16,441 nt of DNA from Planctomycetota bacterium (GTDB lineage Bacteria; Planctomycetota; Phycisphaerae; WQYP01; JAJZKY01): positions 1 to 16,441 of the forward strand of contig JAJZKY010000019.1 of the NCBI GenBank assembly GCA_021803885.1, given 5' to 3'. The notes under the pieces were generated by a model. That model did not search any database, had not been told where the DNA came from, and saw nothing but the letters and a program-made list of their open reading frames with translations. Made by a program: the position numbers and the translations under genes. This document shows, piece after piece, positions 1 to 7,288 of this stretch; within the stretch, counting starts at the first letter, position 1, and each line of letters begins with the position of its first letter.

Positions 1-1684
1 GGTCGGGAATGATGAGCTTGGCGGTGTCGCGGGTATGGAGACCGATGGAGGGTTCGTCGAGGACGTAAAGCGCGCCGACGAGGCGTGAGCCGAGCGAGGT
101 GGCGAGCTGAATGCGCTGCGCCTCACCGCCGGAGAGCGTGGAAGCAAGCCGGTCAAGGGTGAGGTAGTCGAGGCCTACGGCGTCCAGAAAGTGCAGGCGC
201 TGGCGGACCTCCTCAAGGATGCTGCCGGCGATTTCCGCCTGCATGGGCGAGAGCTCCAGCGCGGCAAAGAAGCTGTTTGCGTCGCGGATGGTGAGGGCGG
301 CGGCTTCGCAGATATTTTTGCCGTGGATGCGGACGGCGCGGGCTTCAGCGCGCAGGCGCTGGCCTTTGCAGTCGGGGCAGAGCGCATAGCCGCGGTACTT
401 GGAGAGCATGACGCGGACGTGGAGCTTGTACTTTTTGCGCTCCATCTGATCGAAGAAGCCACGCACGCCGGGGAAACTGCCGTGGCCGTCGAGGACGAAG
501 GATTGCTCTGCCTCGGTAAGGTCAAACCAGGGCCTGGTGATGGGGATGCCGTTCTGGATGGCTGCGCGGCGGAGTTCGGTGTTCCAGGCGCGGTACTTGG
601 GGCGGTTCCAGGGATCGATGGCGCCCTGGGAGAGCGTGCGCGATGGGTCGGGAATGATGAGCGCGAGGTCGAAGTCGATGGTGTTGCCAAAGCCCTGGCA
701 ACGGGGGCATGCGCCGTAGGGGTTGTTGAAGGAGAAGAGGCGCGGCTCAGGCTCGCGGTAGACACGGTGGCAGGTTTTGCACTCGAAGGCGGCGGAGAAG
801 CGCAGCCGCTGCGGAGCGGGCGAGTTGGGTTCGGGGTCGCGAGAGAGGATTTCGTAAAGGATTTCGCCGGATTCGCGGTAGCCGATTTCAGCGGCGTCGA
901 CGATGCGGGCGCGGTTGTCGGCGGAAACGACGAGGCGGTCGACGAGAACGTAGACGGGCTGGGTGAAGTCGATTTCGAGGAGGGATTCGGGGGTGGAGAA
1001 CTCGTAGATATTGTTGTTCTGATAGAGGCGGTTGAAACCGCGCTTGCGGAGCTCGGCCAGGCGATCCTTGAGAGCGTCAGTGAGTGGCGATGCGGCGGGG
1101 GCCGTCTTTTTGGCGGCTTTGGCTGTGGTCTTTTTTGCGGCGGTGGTGCGCTGGCGCTTGATGGAGGTTTTTTCCGGGGCGGATTCGGTGAGTTCCGGTG
1201 TGGACGCGGCTGCCGGCGCGACGGGAAAGAGCGCGTAGAGGCGGGTGCCTTCGGCGAGTGCGAGGATGGCGGCGGCGATTTCGTCAACGGAGTCGCGGCG
1301 AACGATGCCGTCACAGACGATACAGTGGACGGTGCCGCAGCGGGCGTAAAGCAAGCGGAGGTAGTCGTAGATTTCCGTCGCGGTGGCGACGGTGGAGCGG
1401 GGATTACGGGTGGTGTTCTTTTGGCGGATGGCGACGGCGGGCGCGAGGCCATCGATGAAGTCGACGTCGGGCTTTTCCATTCGCTCCAGGAACTGGCGGG
1501 CGTAGGCGGAAAGGGATTCGACGTAGCGGCGCTGACCCTCAGCGTAGACGGTATCGAAGGCGAGCGAGGACTTACCGGAGCCGGAAACGCCGGTGACGAC
1601 AGTGAGCTGCCCGTGAGGGATGGCGCAGTCGATGTTTTTGAGATTGTGGGTCCGCGCGCCGCGGATGATGATTTGATCGTTCAA
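1..1684 (-). CDS. uvrA: UvrABC excinuclease subunit A, 5' part (3' end outside window)
   Basis: DNA-damage recognition ATPase of nucleotide excision repair, cytoplasmic, partner of UvrB. About 561 codons of the N-terminal half are present. Seen in order: Walker A GVSGSGKSS (about residues 32-40), the UvrB-binding region, a zinc-type CxxC pair around CKTCHRVY and CPRC, the ABC signature LSGGEAQRIQLA and Walker B LYVLDEPSIGLH at the window edge. No ATG exists between the upstream stop and the conserved DQIIIRGARTHNLKNID start, so I chose TTG at 1684, with GAGG nine bases upstream; TTG at 1690 and GTG at 1741 are alternatives. Residues about 156-200 (1085-1219) form a Lys/Ala/Thr/Pro-rich stretch, AAKKTTAKAAKKTAPAA, that I do not know from standard UvrA. 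Identity is certain; the start is less so. Confidence 0.97.
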   Translation of the reverse strand, partial: MNDQIIIRGARTHNLKNIDCAIPHGQLTVVTGVSGSGKSSLAFDTVYAEGQRRYVESLSAYARQFLERMEKPDVDFIDGLAPAVAIRQKNTTRNPRSTVATATEIYDYLRLLYARCGTVHCIVCDGIVRRDSVDEIAAAILALAEGTRLYALFPVAPAAASTPELTESAPEKTSIKRQRTTAAKKTTAKAAKKTAPAASPLTDALKDRLAELRKRGFNRLYQNNNIYEFSTPESLLEIDFTQPVYVLVDRLVVSADNRARIVDAAEIGYRESGEILYEILSRDPEPNSPAPQRLRFSAAFECKTCHRVYREPEPRLFSFNNPYGACPRCQGFGNTIDFDLALIIPDPSRTLSQGAIDPWNRPKYRAWNTELRRAAIQNGIPITRPWFDLTEAEQSFVLDGHGSFPGVRGFFDQMERKKYKLHVRVMLSKYRGYALCPDCKGQRLRAEARAVRIHGKNICEAAALTIRDANSFFAALELSPMQAEIAGSILEEVRQRLHFLDAVGLDYLTLDRLASTLSGGEAQRIQLATSLGSRLVGALYVLDEPSIGLHTRDTAKLIIPD

Positions 1685-1749
1685 ACCCAAAAGCCTCGAT
1701 GGGCCACCCTGTGAGGACAAGGCGGCTGGGAGCAAATGCACCCAACTTA

Positions 1750-1780
1750 ATTATCCCATTGCGGGCAAAGACGCGGACAA
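1750..1780 (-). promoter_or_regulatory. Possible uvrA promoter
   Basis: On the minus strand TTGTCC (1780-1775) and GATAAT (1755-1750) resemble -35 and -10 boxes, but the spacer is 19 nt, longer than optimal. The -10 lies about 65 nt before the chosen uvrA start. Suggestive only; no SOS-box-like sequence was recognised here. Confidence 0.3.
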
Positions 1781-1889
1781 GTGCTGCTGATGGCGGGAGT
1801 TAGCGCCGGCTGTGCCCGTGAAGCCGGGAATTTGCGGGCCGAGGATGTTGCGAGGTTGAGGTTGCTGGGAGATTCGCCGGGGGATTAGT

Positions 1890-4800
1890 ATGGCGGCGCA
1901 ATCAAAAAAGCTTTGTTTTCGAGTCGATATGAACAGGAAATTTGTTTGTCTTGCCGCCTGCGTGGTGCAACTGCTCGTGCTGCCATGTGCCTTTGCGATG
2001 CCTCACAAGGCGGCTGCCAGTGAGCAAAATGTGTGGCGCATCGGGGTGTTCAACGGCTCGTCAGCGGAGTTTGGCGGCTCGGACGCGCAGCCGGTGGTCT
2101 TTACGGTTGGTGAGAGCAAAGCTTCGCAGGACTGGCCAGGGTATGAGCAAGCTCTGCTGCCTTCGGCGAAGCCGAGCCCCGCGACCGAGCCACGGACGAT
2201 CCGGTTCAGGATCGATCGTCTTTCGCGGGCGTGGCGGCTGCATGTGTCTCTTTTGGTGGAGCAGCCGAGCGTTCCCATCCTGAGGGTTGCGGTGAATGGG
2301 CGCGTGGGCGATTTCTATCTGCACCCCAAGCTGAATAACGCGATGGGTGACACGGTGGACGCATTTGATCCTGTCTATTCCGAGGCAGAAGTCGAGATAG
2401 AGCTGCCGGGAAGCGCGCTGCATATGGGGGAGAATTCGATTTCTCTGCAGGCGTTGGGTGAACACAAGACCGATGTGTCTGATGCGGGATTGACTTATGA
2501 CGCGATTTCTCTGGATCGAATATCAGCCTACCAGGCGCGCCTGACCGCCAGACTGCAACCGACGATTTTTTATGAGCAGCGTGATGGTGTTCTGCGGGAG
2601 CGGGTGGATCTATTTGTGCGTTCGCCCCGCCCGCTGCATACGGGATATGCCGAACTGGAAATCGCAGGCCATAGCTACCGGCAGACCATCTCTTCGCCGA
2701 ATGCGTTTGGCGAAGCCCGGTTGAGCTTCTGGGTTCCGGAGTTTTCGGCCGCGACGGTGGCACATATGAGCCTGCGCGCAGGCGGGCATGGGGTGCGCCT
2801 GACACAGACGATTGATCCGCAGAAGAAATGGACCTTATACCTGGTCCCGCTGGTTCATCTGGATTTGGGATACACGGATTACCAGGCGAAGGTTGCGGCG
2901 ATTCACAGCCGGATTCTGGATGAGGCGATGGGGCTGATCGCGAAGCATCCGTCTTTTCGCTACAGTACGGACGGCTCATGGTCGGTGGCCCAGTATATGA
3001 AGTTGCGGACGCCGGCCAAGCAGCAGCAACTGATTAATGCGATTCGTGAGCGGCATATTTTTGTTCCGGCGCAGTACTGCAATCTGCTGACTGGTTTCCC
3101 GACGGCGGAGACGCTGATTCGGTCGCTTTATCCGAGCGCGGATTTCAGCCGCATTCACGATACGCCGTTCAATTACGCCAACATTACGGACGTGCCTTCG
3201 TACACGTGGTCGTATCCTTCGATCCTGGCGGCGGCGGGAATTCACTATTTTGTCGCGGCCTCCAATAACGATCGCGCGCCGGTGCTGCTGCAAGGACATT
3301 TGAATGAGCACTCGCCGATGTACTGGGAAGGGCCGGATGGCGGCAAGGTGCTGTTCTGGTATTCGCGGCACTACATGCAGATGCAGTTTCTGTTTGGGCT
3401 GCCGCCACATGTTGCCGCGGGCGAAGAAACCGTGCCGCTGTTTCTGCAGATGTATGAACACCCGGGGTATCGCGCGAACTCTGTGATTGTGTATGGCACG
3501 CAGGTGGAGAATACCGATCTCTTTCCGCAGCAGGCAGCGCTGGCAGGCAAGTGGAACAAGGTGTTCGCGTATCCGCATATCGAATACTCAGGGTTTCATC
3601 ATGCGCTGAAGAATATAGCGAAGCAGTTTGGGAGTGATATTCCCACGGTGCGCGGCGACGGCGGGCCGTACTGGGAAGACGGCATCGCGTCCGATGGATA
3701 TTATGCGGCGATCGAACGAGTGAATGAAGCGCGTGCGCCTTCGGCCGAAAAGCTGGCGACGCTGAATTCGCTGGTGAATCCGGGGCAGGCGGCGGATCAG
3801 CATGAGCTGACGCGGATGTGGGACAACATGGTGCTGATGGACGAGCACACGTGGGATTCGTGGAACAGCGTTTCTGATCCTGATAGCCAGGAGGCGATCG
3901 ACCAGCTGAAGAAGAAGGATTCGCATGCGGTGGATGCTGAGTTGCAGCGGACTCAGATTGCGCGCAGCGCGATGGACAGCCTGGTGTATTCGATGGACGT
4001 GGGACCGGGGAACCTGGTTGTCTTTAATCCGCTGAACTGGCGGCGCAGCGACCTGGTGAAGGTGGATCTGGACAACGGCCAGGAGATTGTGGATCGCGTG
4101 ACGGGCAAAGTGGCGCCGTACTTTGTGCTGCACCAATACAGGGACTTTCGACGCGTGGAATTTCTTGCTTCAGATGTGCCGCCGCTTGGGTACAAGGTCT
4201 ACCACCTGCGCGAGGCAAAGGCGACAGCGGCGACGCCGGCTGTGAGCCATGCGCTGACGTTGGAGACGCCGTATTACCGCGTGACGCTCGATCCGGAGAC
4301 GGGGGCGATTCGCAGCATTTATGACAAGCAACTGGGCAAGGAACTGGTGAACGAGCGGAGTCCCTATCGCTTTGGACAGTATCTCTACGTGACCGGAGGC
4401 GATCATGGGCCGAACAGCATTCTGCAATACCGGGCGGTTTCGCCGGAGCCGCAGTTAGATATTCACGGAGCGGCGAATGGCCGGCTGATTTCCGTGGAGC
4501 GCACGCCGTGGGGATGGCGCGCGGTGATGGAAAGCTCGGATGTGAATACACCTGAGGTGCAAACGCAACTGCTGCTCTTTAACCACCAGAAAAAGATTGA
4601 GCTGATCGAGGATGTGACCAAGAAGGCGGTGCGAACAAAGGAGGCGGTGTACTTTGCGTTTCCGTTTGCGATGTCGAGCCCGGAATTCAAGTATGAGATT
4701 CAGAACGGAACGGTGGATCCCGCGAAGGATATGTATCCCGGGGCGGGGCATGAGTGGTTCAGCGTGCAGCACTGGGTTTCCGTGGAGCAGAATGGGGTTT

Positions 4801-5429
4801 CCGCGACGGTGATGCCGCTGGATGCCTCGCTGGTGACGCTGGGGGATATCAACCGCGGGGCATGGCCGACGTCGTTTGGATCGAGGCCGGGGAATATTTT
4901 CTCGTACGTGATGAACAACTACTGGCACACGAACTACCGGGCGGAACAGGGCGGTCATTTCCGGTTCCGGTACATCATTACGAGCGCGTCGACGACGGAT
5001 TCGGCGAAGTTGAGCCGGATGGGCTGGGAAGAGGCTACGCCTTTTGAGCATGATTTTGTTCAATCGCAGGACAAGGCGATTGAAGTGGACAGCCCCTTGA
5101 ACGCGAAGGAAGCGAGCTTCCTGCACATTGGCGATCCTGATTTGCTGCTGGATACATGGAAGCCGGCGGAAAACGGCCACGGCACGATCCTGCGCTTTCT
5201 TGACCTCGGGGGCAAGGCGCGCACCGTGACCATCACGATGCCGCTGTTTACGCTGCAGCGCGTGATCCAGACCGATGCGGTGGAGCGGGATCAGAAGCCG
5301 ATTGGGTTGTCTTCGCCGCATTCGTTCGACCTGGCCGTGCGGCCACACCAGATCCTGACGGTGAGGGTTTTTGCGACGCCTGATTTTGCTTCTGCCGGCG
5401 GGGGAACGGATTCGATGGGGAGCGAGTAG
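1890..5429 (+). CDS. Secreted GH38-family (alpha-mannosidase-like) glycoside hydrolase with N-terminal PL4-domain-III-like module
   Basis: Predicted exported glycosidase of 1179 aa. A signal peptide (residues 14-36, MNRKFVCLAACVVQLLVLPC) precedes a jelly-roll module (about 46-215: WRIGVFNGSSAEF, then V.VNG and a closing LDRI strand) resembling domain III of PL4 rhamnogalacturonan lyases. The GH38-like catalytic region spans about 313-690 and a large beta-rich C-terminal region follows (about 700-1150). GH38 enzymes are zinc retaining alpha-mannosidases; likely zinc ligands by motif position are H323 and D325 (VHLDLGYTDY), D434 (NITDVPSYTW, also nucleophile candidate) and H653 (MDEHTWDSW). The assignment of D434 and H653 is inference. 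Start ATG 1890 is preceded by GGGGGA five bases away; ATG 1929 would give a tidier signal peptide. Substrate cannot be read from sequence; a plant or fungal glycan is plausible. Monocistronic, with an inverted-repeat element directly after the stop. Confidence 0.88.
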   Translation: MAAQSKKLCFRVDMNRKFVCLAACVVQLLVLPCAFAMPHKAAASEQNVWRIGVFNGSSAEFGGSDAQPVVFTVGESKASQDWPGYEQALLPSAKPSPATEPRTIRFRIDRLSRAWRLHVSLLVEQPSVPILRVAVNGRVGDFYLHPKLNNAMGDTVDAFDPVYSEAEVEIELPGSALHMGENSISLQALGEHKTDVSDAGLTYDAISLDRISAYQARLTARLQPTIFYEQRDGVLRERVDLFVRSPRPLHTGYAELEIAGHSYRQTISSPNAFGEARLSFWVPEFSAATVAHMSLRAGGHGVRLTQTIDPQKKWTLYLVPLVHLDLGYTDYQAKVAAIHSRILDEAMGLIAKHPSFRYSTDGSWSVAQYMKLRTPAKQQQLINAIRERHIFVPAQYCNLLTGFPTAETLIRSLYPSADFSRIHDTPFNYANITDVPSYTWSYPSILAAAGIHYFVAASNNDRAPVLLQGHLNEHSPMYWEGPDGGKVLFWYSRHYMQMQFLFGLPPHVAAGEETVPLFLQMYEHPGYRANSVIVYGTQVENTDLFPQQAALAGKWNKVFAYPHIEYSGFHHALKNIAKQFGSDIPTVRGDGGPYWEDGIASDGYYAAIERVNEARAPSAEKLATLNSLVNPGQAADQHELTRMWDNMVLMDEHTWDSWNSVSDPDSQEAIDQLKKKDSHAVDAELQRTQIARSAMDSLVYSMDVGPGNLVVFNPLNWRRSDLVKVDLDNGQEIVDRVTGKVAPYFVLHQYRDFRRVEFLASDVPPLGYKVYHLREAKATAATPAVSHALTLETPYYRVTLDPETGAIRSIYDKQLGKELVNERSPYRFGQYLYVTGGDHGPNSILQYRAVSPEPQLDIHGAANGRLISVERTPWGWRAVMESSDVNTPEVQTQLLLFNHQKKIELIEDVTKKAVRTKEAVYFAFPFAMSSPEFKYEIQNGTVDPAKDMYPGAGHEWFSVQHWVSVEQNGVSATVMPLDASLVTLGDINRGAWPTSFGSRPGNIFSYVMNNYWHTNYRAEQGGHFRFRYIITSASTTDSAKLSRMGWEEATPFEHDFVQSQDKAIEVDSPLNAKEASFLHIGDPDLLLDTWKPAENGHGTILRFLDLGGKARTVTITMPLFTLQRVIQTDAVERDQKPIGLSSPHSFDLAVRPHQILTVRVFATPDFASAGGGTDSMGSE

Positions 5430-5539
5430 AACTGGTCTCATAAATAGCGTAGCGGCTTCGACGAAAAGCATGAGCCCCGCTTCGATGGCGGGTCTCATGC
5501 GAGGCCTCACCAGGCGCGGAGGGTTTATGAGACCAGTTC
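5429..5539. repeat. 111-bp nested inverted-repeat element (MITE/REP-like)
   Basis: Perfect 16-bp terminal inverted repeats, GAACTGGTCTCATAAA (5429-5444) and its reverse complement (5524-5539), enclose a second hairpin: GCATGAGCCCCGC (5468-5480) pairs with GCGGGTCTCATGC (5488-5500) with one mismatch and a 7-nt loop. The octamer GGTCTCAT or its complement recurs in both outer arms and in the inner right arm, so the two hairpins look related. The left repeat begins at the last base of the glycosidase stop codon. There is no coding capacity and no flush target-site duplication. Could be a miniature mobile element, a REP/BIME-type repeat or an elaborate transcript 3' end. Confidence 0.75.
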
Positions 5540-5582
5540 GAGAGCATTTCCGCTATGACTATGAACTTTCTGAATTCAACCA

Positions 5583-5614
5583 AGCGCAGCTTTTCTTAAC
5601 GGAAAAGCTGCGTT
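5583..5614. terminator. Strong hairpin between convergent genes, probable transcription terminator
   Basis: AGCGCAGCTTTTC (5583-5595) pairs with GAAAAGCTGCGTT (5602-5614) over 13 positions, one of them G.U, around a 6-nt loop TTAACG. It lies between the 3' ends of the plus-strand glycosidase and the minus-strand SET gene, where a terminator is expected. Neither side has a clean U-tract, so intrinsic termination is plausible rather than certain. Confidence 0.55.
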
Positions 5615-5665
5615 GAGGTTCTCTCTTCGGTCTATACGCATAGGGGAAATACTCCAGCGGGGAGG

Positions 5666-6130
5666 TCAGGGTTTGCGGGCGAGCTTCCTGCGTTTTTCCT
5701 TGCGGGCGATGCGCTGGCGGCGCTTGATTTCGGCGGGAGCGTACATGGTTCCGCGGCAGGCGGCGGCGCCGCAGTTGCAGAGAGCTTCATCTTCATCGCC
5801 GTCGTAGAGGTAATAGTCATAGGTGAGCTCTTCGCCCGCGGCGATGTCGCGGATGGCGCAGATCCAGACGCGGCCGTCGATTTCGTCGGTTTGGCAGTTG
5901 GGGTCGCAGGAGTGGTTGACGAACATGGCGGTGCCGTGGCCGTCGATGACCTGTTCGCCATCGCCAACACCGAAAAGATAGGTGGTGGGCGAGTCCTGAT
6001 ATTTCTCGTCAGCGAGTTCCTTGGAGATGCGCGGACCGGTGTATTCGACAACACGCGTGCCCTTGCGGATGGGTGTTGTGGTGTAGCAACCGGCGGCATG
6101 GATGGAAGAAGAACGGATGATGAGGCCCAT
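5666..6130 (-). CDS. SET-domain protein-lysine N-methyltransferase
   Basis: Compact 154-aa protein, almost entirely a SET domain. SET enzymes transfer a methyl group from S-adenosylmethionine to protein lysines. Visible hallmarks are EYTGPRIS (29-36), the NHSCDPNC pseudoknot motif (72-79), ELTYDY with the catalytic tyrosine (101-106) and a post-SET-like CNCGAAACRGTMY (118-130), whose cysteines with that of NHSC would form a zinc site. The last 19 residues are strongly basic (KRRQRIARKEKRRKLARKP), suggesting nucleic-acid association; that is inference. ATG 6130 is the only start that keeps just the conserved domain; the same frame stays open far upstream, but that part is arginine/leucine-rich and lies antisense to the TPR gene. 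The target protein is unknown. It diverges from the TPR gene across a 75-bp gap. Confidence 0.88.
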   Translation of the reverse strand: MGLIIRSSSIHAAGCYTTTPIRKGTRVVEYTGPRISKELADEKYQDSPTTYLFGVGDGEQVIDGHGTAMFVNHSCDPNCQTDEIDGRVWICAIRDIAAGEELTYDYYLYDGDEDEALCNCGAAACRGTMYAPAEIKRRQRIARKEKRRKLARKP

Positions 6131-6141
6131 ATGCTGAAGCG

Positions 6142-6147
6142 AGTATA
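6142..6147 (-). promoter_or_regulatory. Possible -10 box of the SET gene
   Basis: TATACT on the minus strand, 11 nt before the SET start codon, implying a very short or absent leader. No convincing -35 was found at the proper distance, and no Shine-Dalgarno precedes the start, which agrees with a leaderless-like transcript. Confidence 0.3.
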
Positions 6148-6205
6148 GCGGGAGATTGGCACTTGGAAGCTGCACAGGAGGGGGGATTGTGCGTCTAATA
6201 GGGAT

Positions 6206-7129
6206 ATGCGGAACAGGCAATGGTATTGGGGAGCGGCCCTGACGGCGGCGTTGGCGATGACGATGGCCGTGAGCGCGCAACAGAAGCAACAGCAGACGAA
6301 GCAGAAGCAGGCCCAGACGACTCAGAATTCGAATGCGCCCGCGCCGTTTGATCCGTGCACGGGGGACGGTTTGCCTCCGTCGTCGCAGATGGCGCCGTTT
6401 GCGCCAGGGTCGCCGGGCAACATCAATCCTCCGGCGCCGAAGACGGTCAGCGGAGGGGTGACCTGCTCGAAGGGCAAGTGCAAACCGACAAAGCAAAACA
6501 AATACGAGCAGGAACAGGAGATGAATCCAAATGCGGGGCCAAGCCTGCCGTTGAGTCCGGGAGCGACGAAGTCGGGCAAGAAGAATGCGGCGCAGAAGGA
6601 GAACGCGTTTCCGCTGGCTAAGTCCGAGGCAGCGCAGCAGAAGGCAGACCGGGCGAACGCTCCTGAGCCTAGCGCGGCGCAGGAAAATCCGTTTCCTGAG
6701 GCAAAGTCGGCCGCGGCCCAGGCAGCACGGCAGAAGGCGGAGAATGCGCTGCCTCGGCAGCAGGGAGATTACAGCTCGAGCGACCAGCGGCTGCCGGGAG
6801 TGAATGCGCTGGGCAACGGGCCGGTGTTGGATAATTCCGTCCGGACACATCCGGCGTATGACCCTGCGTTGGGGAAGCGCGACGACAAGGTGGGGAAGTT
6901 CTACCTGCAGACAGGGGACTGGGCCGGTGCGTATGGACGTTACAAGGAAGCGACCCAGGTGAATCCGGAGGATATCCACGCAGTGATCGGGCTGGCGATT
7001 GCTGCGGACCATCTGGGGAAGCGCCAGGTGGCGATCGAGAACTACAAGCTGTACCTGGACGTGCTGCCGAACGGGAAGCACTCGAAGGAAGCTGTGAAGG
7101 CACTGAGGCGGCTGAGCCACGAACAGTGA
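6206..7129 (+). CDS. Secreted tetratricopeptide-repeat protein with low-complexity linker
   Basis: 307 aa. A signal peptide (1-24, hydrophobic AALTAALAMTMAVSA then QQKQQQ) predicts export. Residues 25-215 are low-complexity, rich in Gln, Ala, Pro and Lys, with two copies of an ENxFPxAKSxAAQ motif (132-144 and 160-172). The C-terminal part (about 225-303) holds about two TPR-like helix pairs (KFYLQTGDWAGAYGRYKEATQVNP and the next AIGLAIAADHLGKRQVAIENYKL region, each quoted only in part of the repeat). TPRs bind partner proteins, so a periplasmic scaffold role is likely, but no partner can be named. Cysteines at about 51, 87 and 92 are the only ones. The start is set by the signal peptide; the nearest SD-like GGG is very close to the ATG. 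Followed by about 160 bp with no recognised feature (7130-7288). Confidence 0.8.
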   Translation: MRNRQWYWGAALTAALAMTMAVSAQQKQQQTKQKQAQTTQNSNAPAPFDPCTGDGLPPSSQMAPFAPGSPGNINPPAPKTVSGGVTCSKGKCKPTKQNKYEQEQEMNPNAGPSLPLSPGATKSGKKNAAQKENAFPLAKSEAAQQKADRANAPEPSAAQENPFPEAKSAAAQAARQKAENALPRQQGDYSSSDQRLPGVNALGNGPVLDNSVRTHPAYDPALGKRDDKVGKFYLQTGDWAGAYGRYKEATQVNPEDIHAVIGLAIAADHLGKRQVAIENYKLYLDVLPNGKHSKEAVKALRRLSHEQ

Positions 7130-7288
7130 GGCGAGCGTGGCCGCCCGAGTTGGCAAGGCAAAAGAGGGGATGCGCGCTTTTGTGCAGGTGGAAGGCAGTG
7201 TTCGGGGCAGGCGCAGGGCGAATTCGGGGTTGCCGGATGCGTTTGTGGCAGATGGGGCGAGTGGCGAGAATTATCCCGGGGGATATGG

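Noticed and set aside
191..1714. Long plus-strand open frame of 507 codons opposite uvrA
   Set aside because: It is fully antisense to the unmistakable uvrA reading frame, has Gly/Ala/Val/Asp-rich artefact composition and no recognisable motif.
1808..1829. Small hairpin CCGGCT...AGCCGG before the glycosidase gene
   Set aside because: Six-base arms with a 10-nt loop are expected by chance in GC-rich DNA; no T-run or known riboswitch feature.
4455..5510. Minus-strand open frame of 351 codons inside the glycosidase
   Set aside because: Arg/His/Pro-rich translation opposite a conserved coding region; a by-product of high-GC codon periodicity.
6131..7156. Upstream extension of the SET-gene frame to 496 codons
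   Set aside because: The extra 342 residues are Arg/Leu-rich, antisense to the secreted TPR gene, and carry no domain; the SET domain starts at ATG 6130.
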